DNA of 64,000 bases, from NCBI RefSeq assembly GCF_026013965.1, contig NZ_CP110341.1:1984001-2048000 (forward strand), read 5' to 3'. This document shows, piece by piece, positions 37,804 through 46,681 of the stretch. The number at the start of each line of letters is the position of its first letter. Positions within the stretch are counted from its first letter, which is position 1. The notes under the pieces were generated by a model. That model did no database searches, was not told the DNA's origin, and worked only from the letters and a program-made list of their open reading frames with translations. The stretch comes from Brevibacterium sp. JSBI002 (GTDB lineage Bacteria; Actinomycetota; Actinomycetes; Actinomycetales; Brevibacteriaceae). The translations under genes and the position numbers were made by a program.

Positions 37804-38742
37804 TCAGTTGTTGAAGTCGAAGCCGAGGCGGCCGAGCTGTTTGGGATCGCGCTGCCAGTCCTTGGCCACCTTGACGTGCAGGTCGAGGTAGACCTTCGTG
37901 CCGAGGAGCCGCTCGATGCCCTGCCGGGATTCAGACCCGATGGTCTTGAGCCGACTTCCGCCCTTGCCGATGATGATGGCCTTCTGGCTCGGACGTTCGA
38001 CGTAGAGGTTGACGTGGACGTTCCACAGCGGATTGTCCTCGCTGCGTCCTTCCCGCGGGTACATCTCCTCGACCTGCACGGCCAGGGAATGGGGCAGTTC
38101 GTCACGCACGCCTTCGAGGGCCGCTTCGCGCACGAGCTCGGCGATCATCTTCTCTTCCGGCTCGTCCGTGAGGTCACCGTCGGGATAGAGCGGAGGAGAT
38201 TTCGGCAGATGCGCCGCGAGCACCGAATCGACGGTGTCGACCTGGAAGTCCTCGACCGCGGAGACGGGGACGACATCGGCGAAGTCGGCGAGCTCGCCGA
38301 CGGCCAGCAGCGCCTCGGCGATTTTGTCCTTGGGCACCCGGTCGACCTTCGTCACCAGCGCCACGATCGGGGTCCGTCCGTCCAGCAGCGCCAGCTGGGA
38401 GGCGATATATCGGTCGCCGGGACCGATCGGCTCATCGGCGGGCAGGCAGAAGCCGATGACGTCGACCTCGCCCAGCGTGGAGGCCACGAGATCGTTGAGT
38501 CGGGACCCGAGCAGGGTACGCGGTTTGTGCAGTCCGGGGGTGTCGATGAGGATGAGCTGGTGGTCGTCCTTGTGGACGATTCCGCGGATCGTATGCCGGG
38601 TCGTCTGAGGTTTGGCCGAGGTGATCGCGACCTTCTCCCCCACCAGGGCGTTCGTCAGCGTCGACTTTCCCGTATTCGGGCGACCCACGAAGCAGGCGAA
38701 GCCGGCCCGATAGTCCTCGGGGTAGTCCGTGCGAAATTCCAT
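37804..38742 (-). CDS. era: GTPase Era
   Basis: Essential GTPase that binds the 3' end of 16S rRNA during 30S assembly. G1 GRPNTGKST, G3 IDTPGLHKP and G4 TKVD are visible, and the C-terminal KH domain contains KAIIIGKGGSRLKTIGSESR. The 312-aa form starts at ATG 38742 with GGAAGAGG upstream; the open frame continues to 39063, but that part overlaps the CorC-like gene and looks non-coding. It follows that gene after one base. Confidence 0.95.
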   Translation of the reverse strand: MEFRTDYPEDYRAGFACFVGRPNTGKSTLTNALVGEKVAITSAKPQTTRHTIRGIVHKDDHQLILIDTPGLHKPRTLLGSRLNDLVASTLGEVDVIGFCLPADEPIGPGDRYIASQLALLDGRTPIVALVTKVDRVPKDKIAEALLAVGELADFADVVPVSAVEDFQVDTVDSVLAAHLPKSPPLYPDGDLTDEPEEKMIAELVREAALEGVRDELPHSLAVQVEEMYPREGRSEDNPLWNVHVNLYVERPSQKAIIIGKGGSRLKTIGSESRQGIERLLGTKVYLDLHVKVAKDWQRDPKQLGRLGFDFNN

Positions 38743-38743
38743 C

Positions 38744-40057
38744 TCAGTCCTCTTCCTTCGTCCCCGAACCTTCGGCTGCGGCGGTCCGCTGTGCGTGTCT
38801 GCTGTTCTCGTGGGTGCGGGTGACCCGCACGTGGGTGATTCGGTGGCGTCGGCCCTGGCCCTCCATGGCTTCGATCTCGAGGCCCTCGATCGACGCATGC
38901 GAGCCGTCGATGGGCACTCGGTCGATGAGCTTCGAGAGCAGTCCTCCGACGCTGTTGACATCGTCTTCGTCGATGCGCACGTCGAAGTACTCGGCGAAGT
39001 CGGAGATCGACATGCGGGTGCTGATGATGAACGATCCGTCTTCGGCGGCGACGAGTTCGTCATCGCCGTTGTCGTATTCGTCTTCGATCTCGCCGACTAT
39101 CTCTTCGACGATGTCCTCGATGGTCACCAGCCCTGCGGTGCCACCGTATTCGTCGATGAGGATCGACAGATGCGTCGAATCCAGCTGCATCTGCCGCAAC
39201 AGGTCATCGGCCGGCTTCGTCTCCGGGACGAACAGGACGGAGCGGGCCAGGTTGCCCACGGGACGGTCGGCCTCCTCGGGGTGGAGGTGGAGGCGGCGGG
39301 CGACGTCCTTGAGGTAGGCGACTCCGCGGACGTCATCGAGGTCCTCCCCGCAGACGGGGATGCGGGAGAAGCCGGAGCGGAAGAACAGGTTCATCGCCTT
39401 CTGCAGGCTCACGTCCGCATCGACGGTGACGAGGTCGGTGCGCGGCACCATGACCTCGTTCGCCGAGGTGTCTGAGAGGTTGAACACCGACTGGATCATC
39501 TCGCGTTCGCCGTCTTCGATGATGTCGGATTCGCTCGCCCGCTCGACGAGATCGCGCAGCTGTTCGGAGGTCACGAACGGACCGTCCTTGTACACCTTGT
39601 CAGGTGTCAGCAGATTTCCGAGCACGACGAGGATGCGGGTGAGCGGTTTGAGCGCGACGAGGACGATCCGCACGACCCAGCTGAGGTTGAGACTGACGGC
39701 CAGCGATCGGCGCTTGCCGATCGTCCGCGGGGAGACTCCGGTGATGATGAAGACCGCCACCGAGGCGGTGATCACCGTGAGGAAGACCATGAGCGGTCCC
39801 ACGGAGTAGTAGGAATCGTAGGCCAGGGCGATGAACACCGTAGCGAGTGCTTCGAGGAAGTTGCGGACGAAGATGATGACGTTGATGTTCGTCGGCAGGT
39901 CCGCGAGGATCCGCTCGACACGCACCGCTGAGCGTTTGCCGTCCTCCTTCGCCTCTTCGACCGCATGGTGGGAGACGTTGAGCAGCGCGGCATCCACGGC
40001 GGAGAGTGTGGCTGCGATGATGAGGCACAGTGCCGCCCCGAGGAAGAACATGAACAC
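38744..40057 (-). CDS. CNNM/CorC-type hemolysin-family membrane protein with CBS domains
   Basis: 437-aa protein: a DUF21 membrane part (about 1-135, three to four helices), two CBS domains (about 190-320, with EVMVPRTDLVTVDAD and DEYGGTAGLVTIEDIVEEIVGEIEDEYD), and a C-terminal CorC/HlyC transporter-associated domain. Related proteins function in magnesium/cobalt handling. The start is GTG at 40057 with an ATG two codons later. It lies between ybeY and era, a conserved placement. Confidence 0.9.
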   Translation of the reverse strand: MFMFFLGAALCLIIAATLSAVDAALLNVSHHAVEEAKEDGKRSAVRVERILADLPTNINVIIFVRNFLEALATVFIALAYDSYYSVGPLMVFLTVITASVAVFIITGVSPRTIGKRRSLAVSLNLSWVVRIVLVALKPLTRILVVLGNLLTPDKVYKDGPFVTSEQLRDLVERASESDIIEDGEREMIQSVFNLSDTSANEVMVPRTDLVTVDADVSLQKAMNLFFRSGFSRIPVCGEDLDDVRGVAYLKDVARRLHLHPEEADRPVGNLARSVLFVPETKPADDLLRQMQLDSTHLSILIDEYGGTAGLVTIEDIVEEIVGEIEDEYDNGDDELVAAEDGSFIISTRMSISDFAEYFDVRIDEDDVNSVGGLLSKLIDRVPIDGSHASIEGLEIEAMEGQGRRHRITHVRVTRTHENSRHAQRTAAAEGSGTKEED

Positions 40058-40059
40058 GA

Positions 40060-40548
40060 TCAGACCTCGGTGGGGGTGGGAATGTCGGTGCGACCGTCGT
40101 AGCGGGCCGCGAAGAAGGTCAGCAGCAGGTGCCGCTGGAGGGCGAACATCTCTTCCCGCGCTTCGGGCTCACCGTGGTCGTAGCCGAGCAGGTGGAGGAA
40201 TCCGTGGACGGTCAGCAGCAGGACCTCGTCCATCGTCGAATGACCTGCCGCCCGAGCCTGAGCCTCGGCGACCTCGGGGCAGATGATGATGTCGCCCATC
40301 TGACCTTCGGTCGGCTTCTCCGGCTCGCCCTGGTGGAGCTGATCCATGGGAAAGGACATCACGTCGGTTGGTCCTTCGAGGTCCATCCAGGTGACGTGGA
40401 GTTCGGACATGGCCGCTGAGTCGACCATGGTCACGGCCAGCTCCGCACCGGGGTGCATGTGCAGGGCTTCGCCCAAGTACTCGGTCAGGGCCACGACTTC
40501 GTCGAGGTCCACATCGGCGTCGGTCTCGTTGAGGATCTCGGTGTTCAT
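40060..40548 (-). CDS. ybeY: Endoribonuclease YbeY (16S rRNA maturation)
   Basis: Metal-dependent RNase needed for 16S 3'-end processing and ribosome quality control. The three metal-binding histidines are seen in the C-terminal motif HGFLHLLGYDH. The ATG at 40548 overlaps the phoH stop (ATGA) and has GGGGAGTG upstream, so I prefer it to the in-frame start at 40563. Length is 162 aa. It belongs to the phoH-ybeY-corC-era cluster. Confidence 0.94.
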   Translation of the reverse strand: MNTEILNETDADVDLDEVVALTEYLGEALHMHPGAELAVTMVDSAAMSELHVTWMDLEGPTDVMSFPMDQLHQGEPEKPTEGQMGDIIICPEVAEAQARAAGHSTMDEVLLLTVHGFLHLLGYDHGEPEAREEMFALQRHLLLTFFAARYDGRTDIPTPTEV

Positions 40549-41624
40549 TCGGCACTCCCCCACAGGTCGTAGGCTTCGACGATCTTCGTCACCAGCGAAT
40601 GCCGGACGACGTCCTTGCTGCCCAGTTCGCAGAACTGCAGGTCCTCTATTCCATCAAGGATGTCGCGGACGACCTTGAGTCCGCTGCGGGTCTTGCCCGG
40701 CAGGTCGATCTGGGAGATGTCACCGGTGACGACCATGCGTGATCCGAAGCCGAGGCGGGTGAGGAACATCTTCATCTGCTCGGCCGTCGTGTTCTGCGCT
40801 TCGTCGAGGATGATGAACGCGTCGTTGAGGGTGCGCCCGCGCATATAGGCCAGGGGCGCGACCTCGATCGTTCCGGTCTCGATGAGCAGCGGGATCGATT
40901 CGGGGTCGACCATGTCGTGCAGGGCGTCATAGAGCGGACGCACATACGGGTCGATCTTGTCGTTGAGCGTGCCCGGCAGGTAGCCCAGGGACTCCCCGGC
41001 TTCGACGGCCGGACGGGTGAGGATGATCCGTGAGACCTCTTTGTGCTGGAGGGCGTTGACGGCCATGGCCATCGCCAGGTACGTCTTGCCGGTTCCGGCT
41101 GGACCGATGCCGAAGGTGATCGTGTGGTTGCGGATGGCCCTGACGTAGTCGTGCTGGCCCATCGTCTTCGGACGGATCGACTTTCCCCTGGTGGAGAGGA
41201 TGTTCGTGCCCAGCACCGCCGAGGCGGCCGCTCCTTCGGAGGAGAACGTCGTGACTCTCTCGACCGTCTCTTCGTTGATGCGATGGCCGGCCGCGTGGAG
41301 TTTCTTGAGTTCCCCGATGACGCTGACGAAGGCTTCGACGCGTTTCGGGTCGCCGGTGACCTGGACCTGGTTGGCTCGGACGTGGATGTCGAGGTCGGCG
41401 AAGGTCTTCTCCAGGGCGCGCAGGTTCGATTCTCCGGGACCGAAGAAGGCGACGAGGTCGATGGAGTCGGGGATGACCAGTCGCACGGTGTCACGATCGG
41501 CACCGTGGCTGTCCGTCACGGCATCAACGCCGGCGGCACCGTCGCCGGTTGCGCCGGTGTCCGAGTCGGTGGGGTTCATGGAGTTCGGGTTCGGTGGGGT
41601 GATGTCCAGAATGTTCCTTTGCAA
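40545..41624 (-). CDS. phoH: PhoH-family ATPase/ribonuclease-associated protein
   Basis: PhoH-like NTPase with an N-terminal KH-like part (DIHVRANQVQVTGDPKRV) and a C-terminal P-loop domain with GIGPAGTGKTYLAMAMAV and a Walker B region FIILDEAQNTT. 359 aa from TTG 41624. The start is uncertain: that TTG lacks a good Shine-Dalgarno, AAGGA lies inside the first codons and points to a CTG at 41609, and an ATG at 41579 has none. The acidic N-terminal 40 residues look unstructured. Confidence 0.9.
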   Translation of the reverse strand: MQRNILDITPPNPNSMNPTDSDTGATGDGAAGVDAVTDSHGADRDTVRLVIPDSIDLVAFFGPGESNLRALEKTFADLDIHVRANQVQVTGDPKRVEAFVSVIGELKKLHAAGHRINEETVERVTTFSSEGAAASAVLGTNILSTRGKSIRPKTMGQHDYVRAIRNHTITFGIGPAGTGKTYLAMAMAVNALQHKEVSRIILTRPAVEAGESLGYLPGTLNDKIDPYVRPLYDALHDMVDPESIPLLIETGTIEVAPLAYMRGRTLNDAFIILDEAQNTTAEQMKMFLTRLGFGSRMVVTGDISQIDLPGKTRSGLKVVRDILDGIEDLQFCELGSKDVVRHSLVTKIVEAYDLWGSAE

Positions 41625-41679
41625 GTGAGCGCACCGTCACCGGCAGCGCCTGAGTGTGCTTCCATCCTAGTCCGATGCC

Positions 41680-42441
41680 TCACCAACGGCCCAATGAATT
41701 CTGGGCCAGGACGAGACCGGCGGGTCCCGCCGATGACGAGCGCAGGATCGTCGGTCCCAGCAGCACCGGGGTCGCTCCACGGCCGGTCAGGGCGGCGAGT
41801 TCGCCGTCGCTGATGCCGCCCTCGGGGCCGACGACGAAGACGATGCGCTCCGGCAGCTGCGCCGAGTCGTTCGCGATCAGGTCGTCCAACGCTTCGGAGA
41901 GCCTGCGCTGAGCGGTCTCATGGAGGACGAAGACCGCGTCGGCGTCGTCGAGGGTCTTGGCCAGGGCGGCTCCGCGGACGAGGTCGTGGAGGATGGGAAA
42001 TCGTGCTCGTCTGGCCTGCAGGGAGGCCGCTCCGAGGAGGTTCTCCCATTTCGCGGCCATCTTCTCCCGCTTCTTGGCCGGCCAGTCGGCGATCGAGCGT
42101 TCGGCCGCCCAGGGAATGACGTCGTCGACGCCGATCTCCGTGGCCGTTTCGATGGCCTGCAGGTCCCGGTCGCCCTTGGCCAGGGCTTGGACGAGGACGA
42201 GGCGCGGACCCGCGCTGTCCTCGACCGTCACCTCGGTGACGTCGATCGTCAGCTGGTTCGCCGAGGCGGCCGTGACGGTTCCGCGCGCACGTGCGCCTTC
42301 TCCGTCGACGATGTCGATGTCCTCGCCGGGACCGATCCGACGCACCCGCACCGCATGCCCGGCCACGTCCTCACCGAGGGTGAGGGCGGACCCGACGACC
42401 GCCTCGGCGGCGGTAGCGGAGCGGAAGACGGGAAGACTCAC
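41680..42441 (-). CDS. rsmE: 16S rRNA (uracil(1498)-N(3))-methyltransferase
   Basis: SPOUT-class methyltransferase for U1498 of 16S rRNA. The N-terminal PUA-like domain includes HAVRVRRIGPGEDI, and the C-terminal knot contains the SAM-binding segments FVVGPEGGISDGEL and LLGPTILRSSSAGPAG. 253 aa is normal. The GTG start overlaps the dnaJ stop (GTGA), so the two are coupled. Confidence 0.94.
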   Translation of the reverse strand: MSLPVFRSATAAEAVVGSALTLGEDVAGHAVRVRRIGPGEDIDIVDGEGARARGTVTAASANQLTIDVTEVTVEDSAGPRLVLVQALAKGDRDLQAIETATEIGVDDVIPWAAERSIADWPAKKREKMAAKWENLLGAASLQARRARFPILHDLVRGAALAKTLDDADAVFVLHETAQRRLSEALDDLIANDSAQLPERIVFVVGPEGGISDGELAALTGRGATPVLLGPTILRSSSAGPAGLVLAQNSLGRW

Positions 42442-43553
42442 CGACCGGCGAACCGCTCACGCATGCGGGAGAACATTCCGCGGTTCTCGGTCGAGATCTG
42501 GGCGCGCGGTGTCTCTTCGCCGCGCAGTTCGGCGAGTTTCTCGAGCAGTTCGCGCTGTTCGTCGTCGAGTTTGTCCGGGGTGAGGACGTCGACGGTGATG
42601 AGCAGGTCGCCGCGAGTCTCCGAACGCAGGCGGGACGCGCCCAGTCCGGGGAGTTTCACGATGGTGCCGGACTGGGTGCCGGCGGCGATGGTGAGGTCCT
42701 GAGTGCCGTCGAAGGTCTCGAACGGGATGGTGGCGCCCAGGGTCGCTGCGGTCATCGGCACGGAGATGGCGGCCCGGAGGTTGTCGCCGTCGCGCTGGAA
42801 GACCTCGTGGCGGGTGACCATGACCTCGACGAACAGGTCACCGGCGGGTCCGCCTCCGGGGCCGACCTCACCCTGACTGGAAAGCTGGATGCGGGTGCCG
42901 TCGGAGACACCGGCGGGGATGCGGATCTTCATGGTCCGCTGTTTGCGCACGCGTCCGTCGCCCTGGCAGTTGAGGCAGGGGTTCGGGATGACGGTGCCGA
43001 AGCCGTGGCAGGAGTTGCAGGTCTGGTTCGTGACCATCTGACCCAGCAGGGTCCGGGTCATGCGCTGGACGCTGCCGGCTCCGTGGCACAGCGAGCAGGT
43101 CTCGATCTTCGTGCCTTCCTGCGTGCCGGCGCCCAAACAGGTGTCGCAGACGACTGCAGTGGTGACGTCGAGGTCGACGGTGCCGCCGAAGGCCGCGGTC
43201 TTCAGGTCGATATTGACGCCGACGAGGGCATCCTTGCCGCGCTGGGTGCGCGGGATCGGGCCTCCGGCCTGACCGCCGCCACCGCCGAAGAAGGTCTCGA
43301 AGATGTCGCCGAATCCGCCGAATCCGCCGCCGGCCGGGAAGCCCTGGCCATTCTCGCCGCCGCCCATATCGTAGTTGCGGCGCTTCTCCGAGTCGGAGAG
43401 CACGTCGTAGGCCAGTGAGATGGCTTTGAATTCGTCTTCGTGACCGGGATTGACGTCCGGGTGGTACTTGCGTGCCAGTTTCCGGTACGACGACTTGATC
43501 TCAGCCGCGGAAGCATCTTTGGACACTCCGAGTGTTTCATAGTGATCGGCCAC
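42438..43553 (-). CDS. dnaJ: Chaperone protein DnaJ
   Basis: Hsp40 co-chaperone of DnaK. J domain (residues 1-70) with YHPDVNP, a Gly/Phe-rich linker (about 70-100), four zinc-binding CxxCxGxG-type repeats (CDTCLGAG, CSLCHGAG, CNSCHGFG, CLNCQGDG; about 140-210) and the C-terminal substrate-binding domains. 371 aa. It follows hrcA, so this is the heat-regulated DnaJ of the hrcA-dnaJ unit. Start GTG 43553 with GAGAGAAG upstream. Confidence 0.96.
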   Translation of the reverse strand: MADHYETLGVSKDASAAEIKSSYRKLARKYHPDVNPGHEDEFKAISLAYDVLSDSEKRRNYDMGGGENGQGFPAGGGFGGFGDIFETFFGGGGGQAGGPIPRTQRGKDALVGVNIDLKTAAFGGTVDLDVTTAVVCDTCLGAGTQEGTKIETCSLCHGAGSVQRMTRTLLGQMVTNQTCNSCHGFGTVIPNPCLNCQGDGRVRKQRTMKIRIPAGVSDGTRIQLSSQGEVGPGGGPAGDLFVEVMVTRHEVFQRDGDNLRAAISVPMTAATLGATIPFETFDGTQDLTIAAGTQSGTIVKLPGLGASRLRSETRGDLLITVDVLTPDKLDDEQRELLEKLAELRGEETPRAQISTENRGMFSRMRERFAGR

Positions 43554-43675
43554 AGAAACTTCTCTCTCCCTGACGTAGTGGTCTTCTCTGTTCGTGGTGG
43601 TGGCTGCGCCCTTGCGCGGTGCTCACCGGTTCTGCGCTTCCCGTCTGCGGGTGCCCCTGATCGATGTCAAGGGAC

Positions 43676-44716
43676 CTACCCTCGATCGAGGATCGAGGAC
43701 ACGTATTTGGCGACGGCACGGACTGCCGAGATCGTCGTCGGATAGTCCATTCGGGTCGGGCCGAGCACTGCCAGTCTGGCCGAGGAACCCGCGTCATGAC
43801 CATATTCGGCGGCGACGACGGAAGTCGAGCTGAATGATTCGTGAGTATTCTCACGCCCGATGCGCACGCTGATCTCCTCGTGGTCTTCGGCCATCGAGGT
43901 GAGCAGCTTGAGCAGGACCACCTGTTCTTCGAAGGCTTCGAGGATCGGGGCCATCTTCTCTCCGAATTCGCTTCCGGAGCGGGCGAGGTTCGCGGTGCCG
44001 GCCATGATGATGCGCTCTTCACGCGTCGCGGCGACGAGGTCGACGACGGCGGCCCTGACCTGTGTGAGTCCGGAGTCGTCACGAGCGGCCGGGTCACTCG
44101 ATTCGGTGGCGGGCGCCTCGGCGGCGGGGGCCGATCCGAAGACCTGCGCGAGTGTTCGTCCGGCGAATTCGGCGTTGATCTTGTCGCGTAGTTCGCGGAC
44201 GGCGTCTTCGTCGAGCGGGCTCGGGGTGATCACGGACTTCTGCTCGACCTGGCCGGCGTCGGTGATGAGGACGACGAGGATCCGGCCGGGAACGAGTCCG
44301 ACGATCTCGATGTGCTTGATGCGCGCCCGCGACACCGTCGGGTATTGGATGAGCGCGACCTGTCGAGTGAGGCCGGAGAGGACGCGGACGGTGCGGTCGA
44401 GCATCTCGTCGAGGTCGACGTCGCCGTCGATGAGCTGGAAGATCGCGCGCCGCTCGGCGGTGGTCAGCGGTTTGAACTCGTCGATCCGGTCGACGAACAT
44501 CCGGTAGCCGAGGTCGGTGGGGATCCGTCCGGCAGAGGTGTGGGGCTGGGCGATATAGCCCTCTTGTTCGAGCGCGGCCATATCGTTGCGGATCGTGGCG
44601 GGAGAGACGCCGAGGGTGTGGCGCTGGACGATCGCCTTCGATCCCACGGGTTCGTTGGTGGCGACGAAGTCCTCGACGATGGCGCGCAGCACCTGTGCAC
44701 GTCTGCTGTCGTTCAT
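43676..44716 (-). CDS. hrcA: Heat-inducible transcription repressor HrcA
   Basis: Repressor that binds CIRCE and keeps class I heat-shock genes off. The N-terminal winged helix includes VGSKAIVQRHTLGVSPATIRND and LEQEGYIAQPHTSAGRIPT, followed by a GAF-like domain. 346 aa from ATG 44716, which has AGGAG upstream. A perfect CIRCE lies about 50 bases upstream, so it should regulate itself together with dnaJ and probably rsmE. Confidence 0.95.
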   Translation of the reverse strand: MNDSRRAQVLRAIVEDFVATNEPVGSKAIVQRHTLGVSPATIRNDMAALEQEGYIAQPHTSAGRIPTDLGYRMFVDRIDEFKPLTTAERRAIFQLIDGDVDLDEMLDRTVRVLSGLTRQVALIQYPTVSRARIKHIEIVGLVPGRILVVLITDAGQVEQKSVITPSPLDEDAVRELRDKINAEFAGRTLAQVFGSAPAAEAPATESSDPAARDDSGLTQVRAAVVDLVAATREERIIMAGTANLARSGSEFGEKMAPILEAFEEQVVLLKLLTSMAEDHEEISVRIGRENTHESFSSTSVVAAEYGHDAGSSARLAVLGPTRMDYPTTISAVRAVAKYVSSILDRG

Positions 44717-44766
44717 CGCGGATCTCCTCTCTGTCTCGCCGATCCATCGCGGTCCCGTGCCTGCTC

Positions 44767-44793
44767 TTGGCACTCTGTGAGTCTGAGTGCCAA
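44767..44793 (-). promoter_or_regulatory. CIRCE operator of hrcA-dnaJ
   Basis: Perfect 9-9-9 inverted repeat: TTGGCACTC, nine bases, GAGTGCCAA. It differs from the consensus TTAGCACTC-N9-GAGTGCTAA by one symmetric base pair. It directly adjoins the hrcA -10 box, so bound HrcA would block transcription. Confidence 0.93.
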
Positions 44794-44820
44794 TTCTACG
44801 CCTCTCGTTCCCGGAATTCA
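44793..44820 (-). promoter_or_regulatory. Probable hrcA promoter
   Basis: TGAATT (44815-44820) and TAGAAT (44793-44798) on the minus strand are separated by 16 bases; the -10 box shares one base with the end of CIRCE. Confidence 0.5.
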
Positions 44821-44868
44821 TTTCAGGGGTGGCCTGCGGGTCTGCACGCCTGCGGGACCGTCCTTGAT

Positions 44869-44874
44869 TATGGT
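44869..44874 (+). promoter_or_regulatory. -10 box for the DUF3097 gene
   Basis: TATGGT lies eight bases before the GTG at 44883, which fits a leaderless or nearly leaderless message divergent from hrcA. No -35 box is evident. Confidence 0.4.
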
Positions 44875-44882
44875 GGGTGCCC

Positions 44883-45740
44883 GTGAATGCTTTTGATCGA
44901 TATGGTCCCGATGTGCTCTCCGGTTCCTCCCCGTCGTCGCACCGCCCGAAGAAGTCCCGTCAGGTCGAGCTCGGCCTGGGCATGGTTCTCGAGGATGCGA
45001 TGAGCGGCTATGTCGGCGCTGTCGTCGGCGCGGAGAAGACCACGGCCGGTGTCGTCGTCAAGCTCGAAGATCGCGTCGGCAAGGTACGTGCCTTCCCCCT
45101 GGGACCGGGTTTCCTCCTCGAGGGACAGCCCGTCGATGTGCAGCTGCCGAAGAAGAAGGCGCAGCAGCCCGGACGGACGGCCTCGGGGTCTCGCGCCGTG
45201 GTCGGCGCGAAGGCTCGGGTGGCTCGTGGGTCGCGCATCTGGGTCGAGGGCAAGCACGACGCCGAACTCGTCGAGAAGATCTGGGGCGATGACCTGCGCA
45301 TCGAGGGCGTCGTCGTCGAGCCCCTGGGCGGTCTCGATGATGTCGCCGACAAGCTCGAGGCTTTCGGTCCGGATCGGGAACATCGAGTCGGTGTCCTCGC
45401 CGACCATCTGGTGAACGGGACGAAGGAATCGAAGATCGCCGAGGCGGTCCGGTCCGATCCGCGGTACCGCGATGTCGTCCACATCATCGGTCACCCGTAC
45501 GTCGATATCTGGCAGGCGGTGAAGCCCCATGTCGTCGGCATCCGCGAGTGGCCGGTCGTCCCCCGCGGTGAGGATTGGAAGACGGGAATACTGCGTCGCA
45601 TCGGATGGCCTCACGCCGACCATCGGGACGTTGCCCGCGGGTGGGTGCGCATCCTCGGGAAGGTGAGCACCATTGCTGATGTCGAACCGACGCTGTCGGG
45701 GCGCGTCGAGGAGCTCATCGACTTCGTCACCGTCGGGTGA
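44883..45740 (+). CDS. DUF3097 family protein
   Basis: Actinobacterial conserved protein of unknown function, about 285 aa. A TOPRIM-like block is visible in the middle (RIWVEGKHDAELVEKIWGDDL, then VVVEPLGGLDD and HRVGVLADHLV), hinting at nucleic-acid binding or cleavage, which is an inference. The C-terminal part has VHIIGHPYVDIWQAVKP and EWKTG-like segments. I favour GTG 44883 because of its spacing to a -10 box; GTG 44877 would add two residues. It is divergent from hrcA, a common arrangement. Confidence 0.82.
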   Translation: MNAFDRYGPDVLSGSSPSSHRPKKSRQVELGLGMVLEDAMSGYVGAVVGAEKTTAGVVVKLEDRVGKVRAFPLGPGFLLEGQPVDVQLPKKKAQQPGRTASGSRAVVGAKARVARGSRIWVEGKHDAELVEKIWGDDLRIEGVVVEPLGGLDDVADKLEAFGPDREHRVGVLADHLVNGTKESKIAEAVRSDPRYRDVVHIIGHPYVDIWQAVKPHVVGIREWPVVPRGEDWKTGILRRIGWPHADHRDVARGWVRILGKVSTIADVEPTLSGRVEELIDFVTVG

Positions 45741-45891
45741 GAGTCGTCGGTGGTGCGGCGCGGTGGAGCGTCATGGTCACGCGGAGCTGTCGGCGTGTGC
45801 CGAATCTGTCACAGGAGTGAGGCTTTCCCGACATCCTCGGGACACGTCGCTCCGTTAGGGTGAGTGGCAAGCACTCTTCGAAAGGATCCCC

Positions 45892-46578
45892 ATGTCGTAT
45901 CACCCCGAGCAGCCGGGCAGCCGCCCGATGCCGCCGAACTACTCTCAGGCCTCCGGTTCGCAGCAGCCCTACGCTCCGCAGGGCCAGCAGTATTCGCAGA
46001 CGCACAGCGGTCAGCCGGGTTCCGGTGGGCAGTCGGGGTATGGTTCGCAGCGGGCGTACGGCGCTCAGCCGAACTACGGGGGCCAGCCGAACTACGGGGA
46101 CCAGCCGGGATATGGCGCGCGGCCGGGCTACGATATGCCGCAGATGCACAACCCGGCGATGTTCGACTCCCGCTCCCTGCCTGAGCAGGCCTACGGACCC
46201 GGCTCCGAGCAGTTCTGGATGGCCCACGAACCCGACCGCACCACGGCAATGTGGACTCACCTCGGCTCGATCATCTTCGGCTTCATGCCGCTCATCATGT
46301 TCCTCGTGAAGAAGGACGAATCGCCGTTCGTCCGCGAACACTCACGTCAGGGTCTCAACGCGATGATCACGAACACGATCGTCACCTTCGGTGCGCTCTT
46401 CGTCTTCGGCTTCGTCGGGTTCATCCTGGCACTGGTGACTTTCGGGATCGGCATCATCGTCATGTACGCGGCGCTGATCGTCCCACTCGTCTACTGCGTC
46501 TTCTATATCATCGCGGCCGTCGCCGCGAACAAGGGTGAGGGGTATAAGTTCCCGCTCACCATCAATTTCGTGAAGTGA
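45892..46578 (+). CDS. DUF4870 membrane protein, first copy
   Basis: 228 aa. The first ~85 residues are low complexity, rich in Q, G, Y, P and S, with repeated QPNYG units. A DUF4870 core follows: AMWTHLGSIIFG helix, KKDESPFVREHSRQGLN, two further helices, and the closing AANKGEGYKFPLTINFVK. ATG 45892 has GAAAGGA seven bases upstream. A tandem paralogue lies downstream. DUF4870 has no established function. Confidence 0.82.
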   Translation: MSYHPEQPGSRPMPPNYSQASGSQQPYAPQGQQYSQTHSGQPGSGGQSGYGSQRAYGAQPNYGGQPNYGDQPGYGARPGYDMPQMHNPAMFDSRSLPEQAYGPGSEQFWMAHEPDRTTAMWTHLGSIIFGFMPLIMFLVKKDESPFVREHSRQGLNAMITNTIVTFGALFVFGFVGFILALVTFGIGIIVMYAALIVPLVYCVFYIIAAVAANKGEGYKFPLTINFVK

Positions 46579-46592
46579 CCATTCCCGCTCTC

Positions 46593-46649
46593 CCGGACTC
46601 TCTGGGTCAGCCCGGACCCTCTGGGGCTGCCCGGACTCTCTGGGTTAGT
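46593..46649. repeat. Three tandem 19-bp direct repeats
   Basis: Copies at 46593-46611, 46612-46630 and 46631-46649 share CCGGACYCTCTGGGKYHGY with a few changes. They fill most of the gap between the two DUF4870 genes, and the third copy runs into TAGTGT (46646-46651), a possible -10 box for the second gene. Confidence 0.75.
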
Positions 46650-46681
46650 GTGGAGTGATCGCACACTCTGAAGGGACTCTC

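Noticed and set aside
46593..46649. A short CRISPR array
   Set aside because: The three 19-bp units are directly adjacent with no spacers, and no cas genes are nearby.
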